Source: Embiotoca jacksoni (lineage: Eukaryota; Chordata; Actinopteri; Embiotocidae). Taken from it: DNA of 64,000 nucleotides. Each line of letters begins with the position of its first letter. The first letter of the stretch is position 1. The translations under genes and the position numbers were made by a program. Location: positions 15,522,426 to 15,586,425 of the forward strand of contig JAKOON010000007.1 of assembly GCA_022577435.1 (NCBI GenBank), given 5' to 3'. Positions 25,171-37,272 of this stretch are shown here, piece after piece. The notes below the pieces were generated by a model. The model was not told where the DNA came from. It did no database searches and saw only the letters and a list, made by a program, of their open reading frames with translations.

Positions 25171-27477
25171 GTGGAATTCTATTATATATCATGCTACCCG
25201 GCACACATTTGTGCTCATGTCATTGTAAGTGTACACACGGAGAGATGTGGAGATATGTTCCAGAAAATGAAACTACATTCTCAATTGAGAAACAACAAAC
25301 AGCAACATTGTGGGGATCCTGCTCTTTGCACAGAGAAGAAACATTACAGGCTCAGGGAGGTGATGGAAAGGATGATTGAGGAATTTAAGGGATTTTCTCT
25401 GTGTGTACCTGTCTGAACCCTCATAGAGTGAGTGGAATAAAACACTACTCCAAATGATACATTTAAATGATTTGATCATTATACGCTTAGACATCTAATT
25501 AAGACGTTAATGTCAAAAGTTAACTCAAACACGCTTGGTGAACATTAAATGCTGTGATGTTACCTCATAATTGGTGCTTTCAATATTATGAGTTACAATA
25601 AACCTGTTGCCTGATAGGTTTAGATTTTAAATAAGGCATCGAAATTATGTCGGAAACTTGTGCTCACTTCCAGAAAAAACACAATTTTCCCATGTTTTCC
25701 ACATGAGACCATTGTGATCACATGTATGACACATGTTTGCCACATGTTGCAACATATGATAACGTGGGGGAAATATGTGGAAAGGTTTTTACATGGCAAT
25801 CTATCCGGGCTTCACACATTATACCGTGAAAATGTACTCAAACCATGTTTCCCAGACAGAAAACACGTTTCACATGTGCACACTGACGTGTGTATTAGTT
25901 TTTGCATGTGAAATTCACTTGTTTTTTTCTCCAAGGGCTGTTCCACTGATCAGACATCACATTGGACATTTTGACCTGCTGATGGCGCTAAATGTTTTCT
26001 TAAAAGTTATTTAAATTCATCTTGAAAGGGACATGGATATCTGTCGTGATAATGCATTTAAAAGGTAATTCAGTGGTGGACCCAGCCACTGGCATTACAA
26101 TCCCCAGAGTCAGCTGCTCCCATAAATGCAAAATCACTCATACAACTTAAACTTTAAACAGTTATGTATCACTATATGTACCCACTCTATGCCATTTGTC
26201 CCCTGGATTCATCTAAAATGATAAGCATCCACATTGCACTTTGAAAGCAAAGAGCATCATAAACACATATTCACCATGTACTATAGACACCAGGACATGA
26301 AATACTGTATGGAAACTCCAAGTGCGTTCTTCCTAAAACGGATCCAAACAGAATTAAACAATATGGAGGTTATTGTGAGGACATTGGAAAGTTCAACACG
26401 TTTATTTTGGTTTTAGAGGCTCATGTCATTGGTTTTGTACAGATATCCCAGCAAGTAGTTTGACCAGGGGAGTTCTCATATTTTATTCACCACAATAAAA
26501 CACTGTCTGCTGCTGTTTTCTGGCAGGAGGGAATCAGAAATGAATATGTTGCAAACTATGTTAGAATGCATCTGGAGAATTGAAGTGTCTGCACGCATTT
26601 ATCAAGTTTGTCAAACTTGCCAGAGCACTCCACATGGTTAGTTTTCCTTTGTGTTCTCACTGAGTTACAATGTCACCCTGATAAATTAATTGTCTGAATT
26701 TCTTATGCAGAGAAGTGGATGAGTACAGTGAACAGTAGGGGACAGTAATTGAATCTCAGAGTTATTGATTTAGTCAGAGTATCACGACGGGAGACCTACG
26801 GCCAAGATAAGTTGTATGAAAAACTCCCATTAGCATTTATTGTAATAGCAGGCTTACTGTAATTATGTTTTAGTTTCTCTCACTATCTTTCCATACTTTT
26901 ACTCCCTCTCTCCTCATTTCATTTCCTTCACTGTGTTTCACAACACCTTCAACCAACATAATATACTGTACTGTTCTTCTTCCTCACGTTCTTCTGCCTC
27001 CCACCTCACGTTCTCTCTTTGCCCTTTGTCTTGACACGCTGTAGAGCCTATCTGCTCTCCTTACTCTCTCTCTCTGTTTGTATGTGTGTGTGTATTTCCT
27101 TCCAGTAAAGTCCTGTTTCTTTCCCTGGGCCTCAAGCCAAAGGCCAGGGCTGACGTTTTACAACAAGTGGAATGAGCGGAGTGAGCGGAACCGAAACGAT
27201 GGCACTTTTCCTGCCTCAGTCCCTGGCCTCCTCGCCACTCCCCTTCAGCCCCATCAGCCCCTTCAGCCCCTGGGGATCTGTGTAGATAAGGATTGAACAT
27301 CTCCGGATGCCACTTTGCATAAATGTTTAATAGCAGGGAAAACATTAGCATCAGTAATTAAAGCAGTAATTTAAGCTGAGACGCCATCAACAGGCGAGCT
27401 ACTTCCACGCTGGAATAACACCACTGAAACACAGTAATTAGCTTTGCTTTGATTGGACGGGAGACTGGGTTAAGGGA

Positions 27478-27478
<1 letters not shown>
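25171..27478. other. Non-coding DNA
   Basis: Contains the CACATG-rich patch (25665-25925) listed separately. 26880-27070 is C/T-rich. 27290-27470 has a regulatory-DNA texture with two agtaatt words and an agtaattagc word. No gene recognised. Confidence 0.4.
25665..25925. repeat. CACATG-rich degenerate repeat
   Basis: Many related words recur within 260 bp: ccacatgagacc, atcacatgtatgacacatg, gccacatgttgc, acatatga, tttcacatgtgcac and gcatgtgaaa. They occur in both orientations because CACATGTG is palindromic. It is a degenerate minisatellite-like patch and also an unusual cluster of E-box-type (CANNTG) sequences. Confidence 0.5.
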
Positions 27479-27523
<45 letters not shown>

Positions 27524-27530
27524 GAGTGTG
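27479..27530. repeat. (TG)n microsatellite
   Basis: Pure TG run of about 36 bp, then tatgtatgtgagtgtg. Confidence 0.95.
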
Positions 27531-28095
27531 CACTTTTGCACATCTGCATGCATGCTACAAAAGTAAACTTGTGTTTGCCTACCTTCCATGCAGGATAGTT
27601 TGTGCAAATTGCTAATGCTCGCGCTTGATTGATCTGCTCCTGCTTGCATGATCGTGCTCGAGATCGATCGCATGCGAATGTGTGTACACACACCCAGTAT
27701 GTGCATGTGTGTTGAATGGCATTTGACATTGGTTTGGACAGTGTCAAACATTGGCCTGAGGAGGTCAAATATTGTCTTGGACTTCCCTGAGGAAGCTGAT
27801 GTTGTCCTATTTCATCATCAGTGTCCTACGAGCCTTTCTCTCTCTCCCTCTAATTCCCCCTAAACTCTAGACTCTAACCTTTCTATCTGTCTGGGACCTC
27901 TGGGACAGTACCCTGCATTCTTTTTCATTAAAGTGCTATGATAGCAATATGGGTGTGAGGGGAGATGATATGTTTTGCTTTTTTCCACTGGCATCAAAAA
28001 TCGTTATGAGTGCAGGGAGGTCACTCTGGCTTGTATCTGGCTTTTAATGGCTCCTTAAAGCTAGGCCCCAGGGATGGGTGTACACGAGGTGCGAA
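27531..28095. other. Non-coding DNA
   Basis: Unique sequence. The 27614-27676 interval keeps several CpG dinucleotides and GATCG/CGATC words (see findings). Confidence 0.4.
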
Positions 28096-28096
28096 T

Positions 28097-28129
<33 letters not shown>

Positions 28130-28146
28130 CGCACGCACGCACACAA
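28096..28146. repeat. (CA)n microsatellite with gcac units
   Basis: CA run changing to repeated acgcacgc units towards its right end. Confidence 0.95.
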
Positions 28147-31100
28147 AAGAATAAAGCTGCAGGGTGTCTGAAACCAAGCCAAGACCTTGCTCTCATCTCA
28201 TCTCTCCTCTCTTTATTTCACTTTTTTTTGCTCATTCTCCCCCTTTCTCTAGCCAAATAGCTGCAGCCTTTGATGTATTGCAAAAGACTATTGCTGGAGC
28301 ATCAGCGTTATTCTATGATTCTAACTCATCCTTGGCTCTAGTGGAATCTGCACTCGTGGTGGTTTCTTTTCTCTATTCAGTCGTATTCTTGATATTTCAA
28401 AGCAGGCATTCGAGGTGTATTTTGTCTGATATTTTTTTGTATTTGTTAACACACTTAAACTCGTCACCCCTTTGACCTTTCCACATAAAACACTTTTCAC
28501 TCATGGTGGCACCCTGCTGCTACCTCTCAGTATGCTGATAGAGTTTCTGTGCAGTTTAATTAAGCGTATTGAGTTTGCATCAGCAGTGGGTTGTTATATG
28601 GCCAGCTGGATACGCACACACTCAAATAAACATGTGTGTAAACACACATCCCCACACTGCCATGCTAACTCCTATCCATCCCAGCTGACAGCTTGTTAAT
28701 TGCCAGGGGGTTAACTGGAAGTGGGGGTGTAATTGCATCAGAGTTTTAATTTACCTTGGCCCCTTATTTATTTACCTAGCTGTAGATTTTAAAACGGTAT
28801 TAATCGTCTGGACAAAATGGGGATCGACAGGCTGGGCGTTTGAGTCCACACAACCTGTAGATTGTTCAGTTGGATGTAGTGAGAAGAAAGTGCCTGCCTT
28901 GTGAGGAAATCTAATAGAAGTCTGCATACTTTTGAGGAAAAATATTTAGAACATAGTCAAAGAAATAAGATCATAATTGTCTCACAGCGATGTTATTTAA
29001 AGCTTCAGGTTTTTTTTTTATTATTCCTGAACAGCTACAGTGTTTTATAATCTATGGCAGTGATGAACGACTAGCCTCTGCATAGCTGTCTTATTATCAG
29101 CACTTTGTGCTGCTAGACTATTCTGAAAAGTACGGAGTATCGCATCTTATGAGGCCTTGATGCATGAATGCGTGGCATTTTATGACTGCATTGACTTTTT
29201 TTTACCTAGCGTTTTTTTCCCCACTCATGACCTCGGGGAAACAACAAAGCAGGAGGGCCTTGGTAATCATATTTATTTGACAGGGAAGCAACTTAAAAGC
29301 TCTGCTGCAGACTAGCCTTTAGTTCAAGGCTTTGAGAGAGGAAGAGGGAGAGACACTCGAATACCCATGAAACACACTTTAGAAAAATGTCATCTCCTTG
29401 ATCTATCTGACCACAGCGGCTTTGAAAAATGACAAGATTAATTGGAAAATTATAAAATCTGTTTAAGTTAGGACTTCTTTTTGATGTTGAAGGGCTTCTT
29501 TGTATCAGTGTTTATGTGTGTGAGTGTATCTGTTTGTGTTTGTTCACATTGCACAGCAGAATGACACAGGGTGAAGAGGGTTGGGAGATGCAATAAATTC
29601 CCAGAAGCAATCCACATCTGCAGCTTGATGCCTCTTGCCTTTATCTATCCAACTGCCCACCACCAACACACCCACAAACACACACACTCTTTCACTCACT
29701 CCTGTGAGTCCATCCATCCATCTCCCTGACATGATTGTTCCTCTCTTGTTACTTTATGTTCTAATCCATCAGCTCTGACTAAAACGGCAATTACACCCAG
29801 CCATCGATGCAGCCAGCAGACAGAGTTAGAATTACGGCATGGTGCATTACTGCAAATTGCTATTAAAGTTCCTTTTTTCTACTGGAGCAAGGAGAGCAAG
29901 TGGAGAGTAATGGACACTCATAATAAGGCACATCATGAGGATAGATTTAGTCAACTCACGCTATTAATTGCAGGCTACAAATGTACCATACATGTAAAAG
30001 GATCAGAGTTTGACTCTTTTTGACACTTTGCTCTTAAAGTCAGAGTTTGTCTGAACTGACCTTGCTGCTTCGGCTGACTTCAATCACTACTGTCTCATTT
30101 TTTTTCTCCCCCTCATCATTTTAAGTTATTTGCAGTGAACCAACACCAGCTGGAATGCAACATTGTTTATTTACAAGCAGATTGTTCATGAGCTCATCTG
30201 GACTAATGTACACTGAAAGGTGAAGCTGCACGATGAAATATGGCTTTTCTTCTTGATATGTCAGACTGATACATGAAACCGAGCAAGAACAGCGCTGAAT
30301 TCAATTACTTAATGAGCAACAGAATATCCTGCTAGCATCATGCATAGACGGGAAAAAGAGTAGGAAAAAGAAAGCGAGTGATCGAGGATAGACGGAGGGA
30401 AAGGTGAAGTGATGAGTGGCGTCCTATAAGCCAGTGCTTGAGGAGATGGATGAAGTGTGTGTGTGTGTGTGGGTGTGGGTGGGGTTGTCCTTGGTGTGGT
30501 GCTGATTGTGTATGAGGCGGTGCTCAGCAGGACAGATGGTGCTAGTGGGCAGATGAGTGAATAATGATGTTTCACCACAGTGCAGTAATTACCTGCTCCC
30601 AGGCCCTCTGCAGTCCGCATGGCCGCATGCATGCGTGCATATGGATGCTTGTGCACACAAATTTATGCATGCCCTCATGAAACTTAACATACAGCATGTG
30701 CATGCAGGCATGTACACATAAATACTAACATATACTAATACAGACAGCGCTGTTCCTCCACTCTCTGGATTGATGGAGCAGCATATCTTTTGCGTGTGTG
30801 AGAGGTCTGAGCACACGGCTTTAAATCACGCTAAATCTATGCACCTGCATAGATTTGCACCCGACTAAAATACAAGATTATGGTGATTTTATACCACCAG
30901 CACAAGAGAATGTAGGTGGACTCAATGAATCCCACAGTTCTTTGCTGTCTGGAAACATAATTTGTAATGCAAACGTATGAATCAAACTTATACTGTAAAC
31001 CTCACTCTTTACTTTCTCTGAGTCTACGTTACATTACCCAGACTGAACCCCCTGACATGAGTGTGGCTCTGTTGCCACACAATTCTATTTGTTTTTATAA

Positions 31101-32767
31101 CACGGTGACTTTCATTTTAATGATGTTGATGCAATTTCTATTTTTGATTAAATCTCATTCTAATAAATCTTAATATACTTTCGGGTTGGGATTGGTGCCT
31201 CGTCAAGTACCACTGACAAGAGTTTGCAGTTGGGAAGTCAGTGATGGATCATGTATTTATTACTGCACCAAGTGACTCCTACGACTTGGCTGGGGCAAAT
31301 TGAAATAAATTTGGACCTTTAAGTTGAATTTAATGGGCTACATGTCAAGACATTGGGCTGCATTACATTTGCTGGTGTGGGGCCTGTGACCTTTGCATCT
31401 GAGTCACCACGTTAAATTAATGAATGCACTGCAAACCATGCATAAAGCCAATGAACAGAAAATATTGAAACCCCAGATCACAAATGTATTACATAGAATG
31501 AGGGGTATTGCAACCAAACGCTTCTGACAAATATGACTCTTTCCCTGTGTCTCTCATCAAGAGCAGCAAGCAAAAAAAAAAAGCTCCCATGAAACCAATT
31601 TTGTTTATTTTGTTGTATTTGTTGTGTCTGCTACATATGTAAGTAAGTAGCCCAAGTATTCCTAAGTAAATAAACATTAGGCTATACGGAAAATTCGATC
31701 GCAAGTTAAACCATTTCATCAAGACAGTTTTGGAAAAATTGTAATTGACTTTTAGCAACTACAACTGAAAATCATAAAAGCCTCGTGGTCAGTCTGAGAG
31801 TTTGTCAGGGTTAGGGTTAAACCGGTTACATCGTCAGGCGGTGAACTTACCTAATGCTACTAACTAGTGTGCGCATGTGGAACATAACTCCAACATGGCA
31901 AAGTTAAATGTGTTGGATATCTGTGTAAAAGGCCGCAGACTTCAACGGAGACAGACAAGCCTGGCTGTCCACATCACGAAAGAGCAGAGCAACATGGAAG
32001 CCCAGTAGCGTGCTTGCTGCAATGAGGACGGGCCTCTATCTGCGCCTGGCAGGGGAACCAGCGCTGCCAGTCAACCGGTGATTGACCACGGCTCCCTTGT
32101 GCTAAAAAACAAAACAAAACAAAAACACCCTGGCAAGAGGTTCGGACTGCACATCGCAGATGGAACTTACAATATGCGTGATGCATTTTGTTACGCAAGG
32201 GAACACTTTGGTCACGTGGGCTGCCGCTTCCACAAAGAAACCACGTTTACCTGTGACAGTTCTTTTAGCACCTGGATTAAAGCTCCATGCCACACGTCAT
32301 ACGTCTGTGGAAACAGGGACTACGTGCAGTGCTCGATGAGGAGGACAACAATGATGCTTTCGCAAAGAACAACAACAACAACAACATCGTCCTGTTGTCA
32401 CAGATGTGACATCCAAGGTGAGTGGGCTGCTTTCACTCTTATGTGTGTGTTTGTGCTGTAATGTGGAGGTGAAATGCCACAGCATACCTGGTTCAAAAAA
32501 GTCAACACTTGCCCCTGTGTATGTGCAGGCCGAGGCTTTAGTAACGCTATCATCTGTTGTGTGGACGATGACAATATCAACACGGCACGCTGCTTGGCTC
32601 ACTGCTATTGTAGGGTGTTTATTTATTTTGAAAACTGACAAGCAACTCAAGAGTTGTCGTATAGCAACTACTAAGGTACTGCAGTGAAAACATGCTGGCG
32701 CCGACAATGGACTTGAGATGTTTCTTATATTTTTGTGGTTGTGCGTATGTATGATCATTTTACCATT

Positions 32768-32769
<2 letters not shown>
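28147..32769. other. Non-coding DNA
   Basis: No recognised gene. Contains a GT/GGGT run at 30455-30485 and a GCATGC-rich stretch at 30616-30705. 31860-32400 is richer in CpG than its surroundings and open in one plus-strand frame (32078-32461). That translation includes Cys and His residues (VGCRFH, PCHTSYVC) but matches no domain I know and has no start context. It may belong to the same old element as the exon-like segments to its right. Confidence 0.35.
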
Positions 32770-32804
<35 letters not shown>

Positions 32805-32872
32805 GTTTTCATTTTCACTCACAATTCAAAATCCCTTTGAAGGCCAGTTTTGCTCAAGTTAGAGATTGGATC

Positions 32873-32905
<33 letters not shown>
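32770..32905. repeat. T30 ... A31 inverted homopolymer pair
   Basis: A run of 30 T (32770-32799) and a run of 31 A (32875-32905) flank 75 bp of unique sequence. Together they form a perfect inverted repeat able to fold into a hairpin with a 75-base loop. It may be two independent poly(A) tails or an amplified palindrome. Homopolymer lengths can be unreliable in assemblies. Confidence 0.9.
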
Positions 32906-32908
<3 letters not shown>

Positions 32909-32938
32909 GAACTGGTGGAGTAGAAAGACGGTCACTAA

Positions 32939-33082
32939 GTGTGTGATGAATTTATGACCCTGCCACACACACTGGAGCTGGCAGGTCAGTCTGTGACAAG
33001 ACTCCTCAGTGTTTCAGATGTTCAGTCGTGCCCTGCTACTGCCAGTTCTCTCTACCCTGTGCCTCAGCCTGCCTGCAGATCA
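32939..33082 (+). other. Exon-like open segment ending at a consensus donor
   Basis: The frame is open from a GTG at 32939 to 33082, where gtaagaat gives a consensus 5' splice site. The encoded stretch is rich in Ser, Pro, Val and Cys. It ends on a codon boundary, compatible with the phase-0 start of the exon-like segment at 33258. I do not recognise the protein. It could be a decayed exon of an old DNA transposon or a chance frame. Confidence 0.2.
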
Positions 33083-33154
33083 GTAAGAATATTATTTCAG
33101 CTTCAAGTGAATTCTGTCCTTAAGATATAGAAATATAAAAAAATGTTTTAACAT

Positions 33155-33820
33155 ACGCTTGTTTTCACACTGTCAGATTGTTAAGTGCAGGCTGCACTAA
33201 TGGCTTCTTGTGACTACTGTTGGTGCTTTTTTTTTTTTTTTTTTTTTTTTTTTGTAGGAAATCCAGCTTGCTGTCAGCTCATTTGCACAGAGGTAAGGTT
33301 ATTGGTGTAGCTGAACACACTTGGGATTTGTTGGTATTTTGGTATATCAACTACGGTGTATAGAATGTTTCTTAACTGTACTTCTCTTATTTAGAAAAAC
33401 CCTGTCATATTTGAAAAAAAGGGGTCCTTAAAAGTTTAGTTTGATTTTGTGTGTTTTCTTATGATCAATCCTTTGGGTTTAAGAAAATAAATACATATAC
33501 AAGCTTGTATTCACACAGTCACATTGTTTACCATAGTGCAGGCTGCACTAATGGCTTCTTTTGGCTACTTGTATTTTGTTCACATTTTCTCTCAGAAAAT
33601 TCAGCTTGCTGTCAGCTCATTTGCATAGTTAGTGTTCTTGGTCTCGCTCGACACACTCGGGATTTATTGGTATCTTTTGACATGTACACCCATGTTTATA
33701 CAATATTTCTCAGTTTATATGTTGAACAAAAAAAAACACAGGCAAATAATGAAAAGCTGTCCCTTAAAGTCTAGTCTTGTTTTTAATCTTAGTTTTTTTA
33801 TGATCAATTCTTAAGGCTAT
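33155..33820. repeat. Diverged tandem duplication, two units, 351-bp offset
   Basis: Unit 1 (about 33160-33475) and unit 2 (about 33507-33815) align along their length. Both contain gtgcaggctgcactaatggc (33185 and 33536), cagcttgctgtcagctcatt, gggattTRTTGGTATYTT and tatgatcaatyctt. Unit 1 carries a T run of about 27 (ending 33253) before its exon-like core; unit 2 has a normal mixed pyrimidine tract. The duplication is old, judging by the substitutions and indels. Confidence 0.85.
33258..33292 (+). other. Exon-like 35-nt core of the duplicated unit
   Basis: In unit 1 the core is preceded by a long T tract plus gtag and followed by gtaagg, perfect acceptor and donor signals. One frame reads EIQLAVSSFAQ. 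In unit 2 the acceptor (ttttctctcag) is kept, but the donor is lost (ttagtg) and the frame meets a TAG. The core is the best-conserved part of the duplication. The protein is not recognised. Confidence 0.25.
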
Positions 33821-33825
33821 TTTCC

Positions 33826-34030
33826 ACCGGCTCCGTGTCCGATGCGGCTGCTGGAGTGAACCGCTGTCATTAAAGTTGATGGTTCATATCCCACCGGCTG
33901 CACCGCGGTCCGTCTCACCGGCGTCCCAGAATCAGATCACCGCGCTGCTCAGCTTTCTGACGGAAGCCGCTCAGAGACCGCGGCAATCTCAAGTAGAGCA
34001 GATCGGCCGGGCAGGAAGTGTGTCGAGAAA
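33826..34030. other. CpG-rich patch
   Basis: GC- and CpG-dense sequence with repeated ccaccggctSc words (33830 and 33891), abruptly different from its AT-rich surroundings. It could be the end of an old DNA transposon to which the preceding duplicated unit belongs, or a small methylation-protected region. No protein is recognised in the 33876-34064 frame. Confidence 0.35.
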
Positions 34031-36818
34031 ACAAAATAAAACTCCGGTAAAATATTCAAAATAAAACCTGCATGTGCAAACTCCCAGTCGTAAAAACGTT
34101 ACTACATCACTGGTTTCACAGAGGCTGTTCAAAGCGTTATTGTCTCAAACAATTCTTCGCATTTTGTTGTTACAAGCGCCACAAGATGGATGTAGCTAAA
34201 TTTCCGTATAGAAACCCTGAAAGTCATTGAATGTTCTACAACACGTTCTGACAAACATTTCAAAAATAAAAGCTTTGTTATGAAATGAAGGGTTTCTATC
34301 CCCTAAAATGCTGGAAGGCTTTTTAATTTGAAACAAATACAGAACCTGCTCAGTATGTTTTGACAACGTAATGAAGTAACTTTAACAAAGCAAACAGGAG
34401 CGATCAACATTAGGCTTTGTACTCATCAGCTACAACCACTACTTATAGAACAAGAGGGAATCAGAAATAAAGGCCAGTTACCTTCAACTGTTGAGGTAAA
34501 TCGAGGCCAGTCACAATTATTGAAAAAACAGGAACATTAATGTCTTATCATCATCATCATCGAGGCTAGTTTTAGTTACTGTAACACTAGTAGAAAGCTT
34601 GCTCATCGTGGGCCTGGTGCCAAGTAATGTTTTATCATTTTTAAACAACATCAAACATCTCTAGTTACCTTTTAATCTGTACCAAAAAAATGAAAGGCCA
34701 AGATTGTTTTACTGTCTTGAAGCTCAATAGTTTGGCTTTACAGACAAAAGCTTTATTGTTTTTAGTTCATGCTTACAGTTGTCATCTGCCTCATTTTAAT
34801 GAGGCGACTATTTTCTGTTAAAAAAACTGAAATACAATCAGTGCATGACAACTGCTGCGCACCGTGCCACACACACACAGTTGTGTCTTGCTTAGGAACA
34901 TAGCAGCGGGATATTTTCCTTTGGAGTTAGTGGAGGCACAGTACAAAGGTTGTGAAGTTGAATTGCCATTTAATAAAATGACAATTTGTTAGTACTCTTT
35001 TTACAGCTTGTTGTACTGCCTACAACTGGCCAAAGTTATAATGAAGATTTCAAATGAAATATTTGATTTGATTTATATGTCAAGTAAATATGATAGAAAA
35101 TAGGATGAACTATGTTCTGTGTCATGTAACTATTGGAAGATGGTGATTAAAAAGCAAGAAAAAAACAACAACGTGTAACTACAGCATCAAATGCCTGGAC
35201 TGGGTCGTGTTAATCGCTCTACACATCAATTAGGGACTAGTTTGCGCTACTTCATTAAATAAAGGTTCACATCTACAGTGTCTATGGGAGGAGGTGCATC
35301 ACTCGCAGGTCACCAGTTAGCTCTTCTATATTCCGCAGCTGTCGTTCTCCAGTCCAGACAGAAAGCACTTCATCAAAATCAGCTGCTGGAAAGTCACACA
35401 AATTACCCACAAGAAACTACTACAGAGCTTGTAATAGCAATCAATTTCACTGCTATCACAGCTGATGACATACGCAGTAAACACTGCTGTGCATAGCTTA
35501 TGCTAATGACTGAGAGTGGGAGGAGGGGCGGCAGAGAGAAGGTCCTTAGATGATAACATCCTATATTGTGGTTGGTTAAGTGATAAGTACTGGTGGAAGA
35601 TGCCAAGTAAATACAATGGCAGACTACACTGAGTGACTGTAGATCATAACAGGATTGTGTTGCAATGCATAGAAAAAAAAGAAAAGAAGGATATTTCCCT
35701 AAAAATATCTTACAGCATAGAGGATCATGTTAATAATTTAATATGCCTTTGTGGATTTCTAACAACAGCGGTGATTGCCATCATGTACTTTGTGCATTCC
35801 AAGGAAACTGTTGTTTTTTTGAATCTCTCCTCATTATGATTAAATAGTACTACAATCTCACATCAGTAATGAGGTCTCTCGCTTTCATGGCTCTTTACAA
35901 GTTTTTTTGGCTGGAGCTATTCTAATAGGATTTTCAGTCGATGCTAGTTGGGGCTCTGGATAGGAAAAGAGGAAGATAAAAATTAAAATCAGGCTTTGTT
36001 TCTCTCCCAACATTTTTGGAAATGAGGAAATTAAATCGTCCGTCAGGATCTTTGTGATTAGGTTTAAATAGGGATGAAACAATGTGCAAATCTGAGCCTG
36101 CCAAGGCAATGACCTTTCAACAAGCAAGGCTGCAGAGCACAAGTGCATCCTCCTCTGCTTCCTCCCCTCCACCTCCATCCCTGTCTCCTCTCGCTCTCAG
36201 GAGGGATGGATCCACATCTCAAAGGCCACTATGTCACTCACTCGACACATGCTATTTTCAGACAGAAGCAAAGTTGCAAAACTCACTCCTCCTTCTGGTT
36301 TCCACTTCTTTTCATCTCTGCTCTCTCATCCCCCCGTAGGCTATGTAGTGTTGGAAGACTTGTTGCAGATATACCATACTCTCTCGTCAACACAACAGAC
36401 CCAACTTATATCTCCGAGGAGCATCACAGAAAGCTCCCTGGAAGATACCTCAAAGCAGAGTGCTTCTGTAGCTGCAAAGCTGTTGAGAGATGCTTGAGCA
36501 AAGTGGTGTGCTGGATAAAAGTGAGTGTACCATCTTCGTTGAAGGCAAAAGTCTTCTCAGCATGACATTTATCTGCTCTTGACAGTGTGGTTCTTCCTAA
36601 CAGTTCCGAAGTACAAGTGCAGGAACTCAGTTCAATTCAATTAACTGCAAAATCGCTTGCTAAAAACAAATCCATAACTATTCTAGCATTAATATCTTTT
36701 GCAAGTTACTGCTTTTAAAATCATGAAGTGGCCAGTTAGAGTACTTAAAAGCAAACGCATACACACTAACAGGAGGGACATGTACTGGAGAACAGAGGGA
36801 TACAAGGTGGAATATACA

Positions 36819-36821
<3 letters not shown>
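34031..36821. other. Non-coding DNA
   Basis: Unique sequence with no recognised element. The open frames at 36082-36565 overlap each other in different frames without domains. Confidence 0.4.
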
Positions 36822-36858
<37 letters not shown>

Positions 36859-36890
36859 TGTGTGTGCGTGCGTGCGTGCGTGCGTGCGCG
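36822..36890. repeat. (GT)n-(GTGC)n microsatellite
   Basis: GT run passing into gcgtgcgtgc units. Confidence 0.95.
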
Positions 36891-37204
36891 TCTTCCTGGA
36901 CTGGTCTCTAACGAAAGTGGCAGGTCTGATCTTCTAAAGGTCATCCATGACATCAGGATTTGGCTGCTTTAGGTTTGATGCGTATTGGTGCTGATAGCTT
37001 CACCGCAGGTGAAAAGTGTCCTCTCTCCCTCATTTTCTTTCACTGCACTCACACAAATAAGGGCATGAGCACGTGCATAGGCAAGCATCAGTCAGGTATT
37101 TAGTGTGTCTGAAAAGGTCAGTGCCCCCTCCTTCACTCTTTTTACTGCTGACCTGTGGGAGTGTGCGATAAAAGCTTTCATGATGTCCCGCCATGCAGGA
37201 GGAA

Positions 37205-37207
<3 letters not shown>

Positions 37208-37246
<39 letters not shown>

Positions 37247-37272
37247 GCGTGTGCGTGTGCGTGCGTGCGTGT
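37208..37272. repeat. (GT)n-(GTGTGC)n microsatellite
   Basis: GT run followed by gcgtgt hexamers and gcgt units. Confidence 0.95.

Noticed and set aside
31806..31822. Telomere-like gggttagggtt
   Set aside because: Fewer than two complete TTAGGG units; too short for an interstitial telomeric repeat.
32297..32758. 153-codon minus-strand open frame with a poly-Cys stretch
   Set aside because: The Cys run is the reverse reading of an aacaac repeat. No domain pattern.
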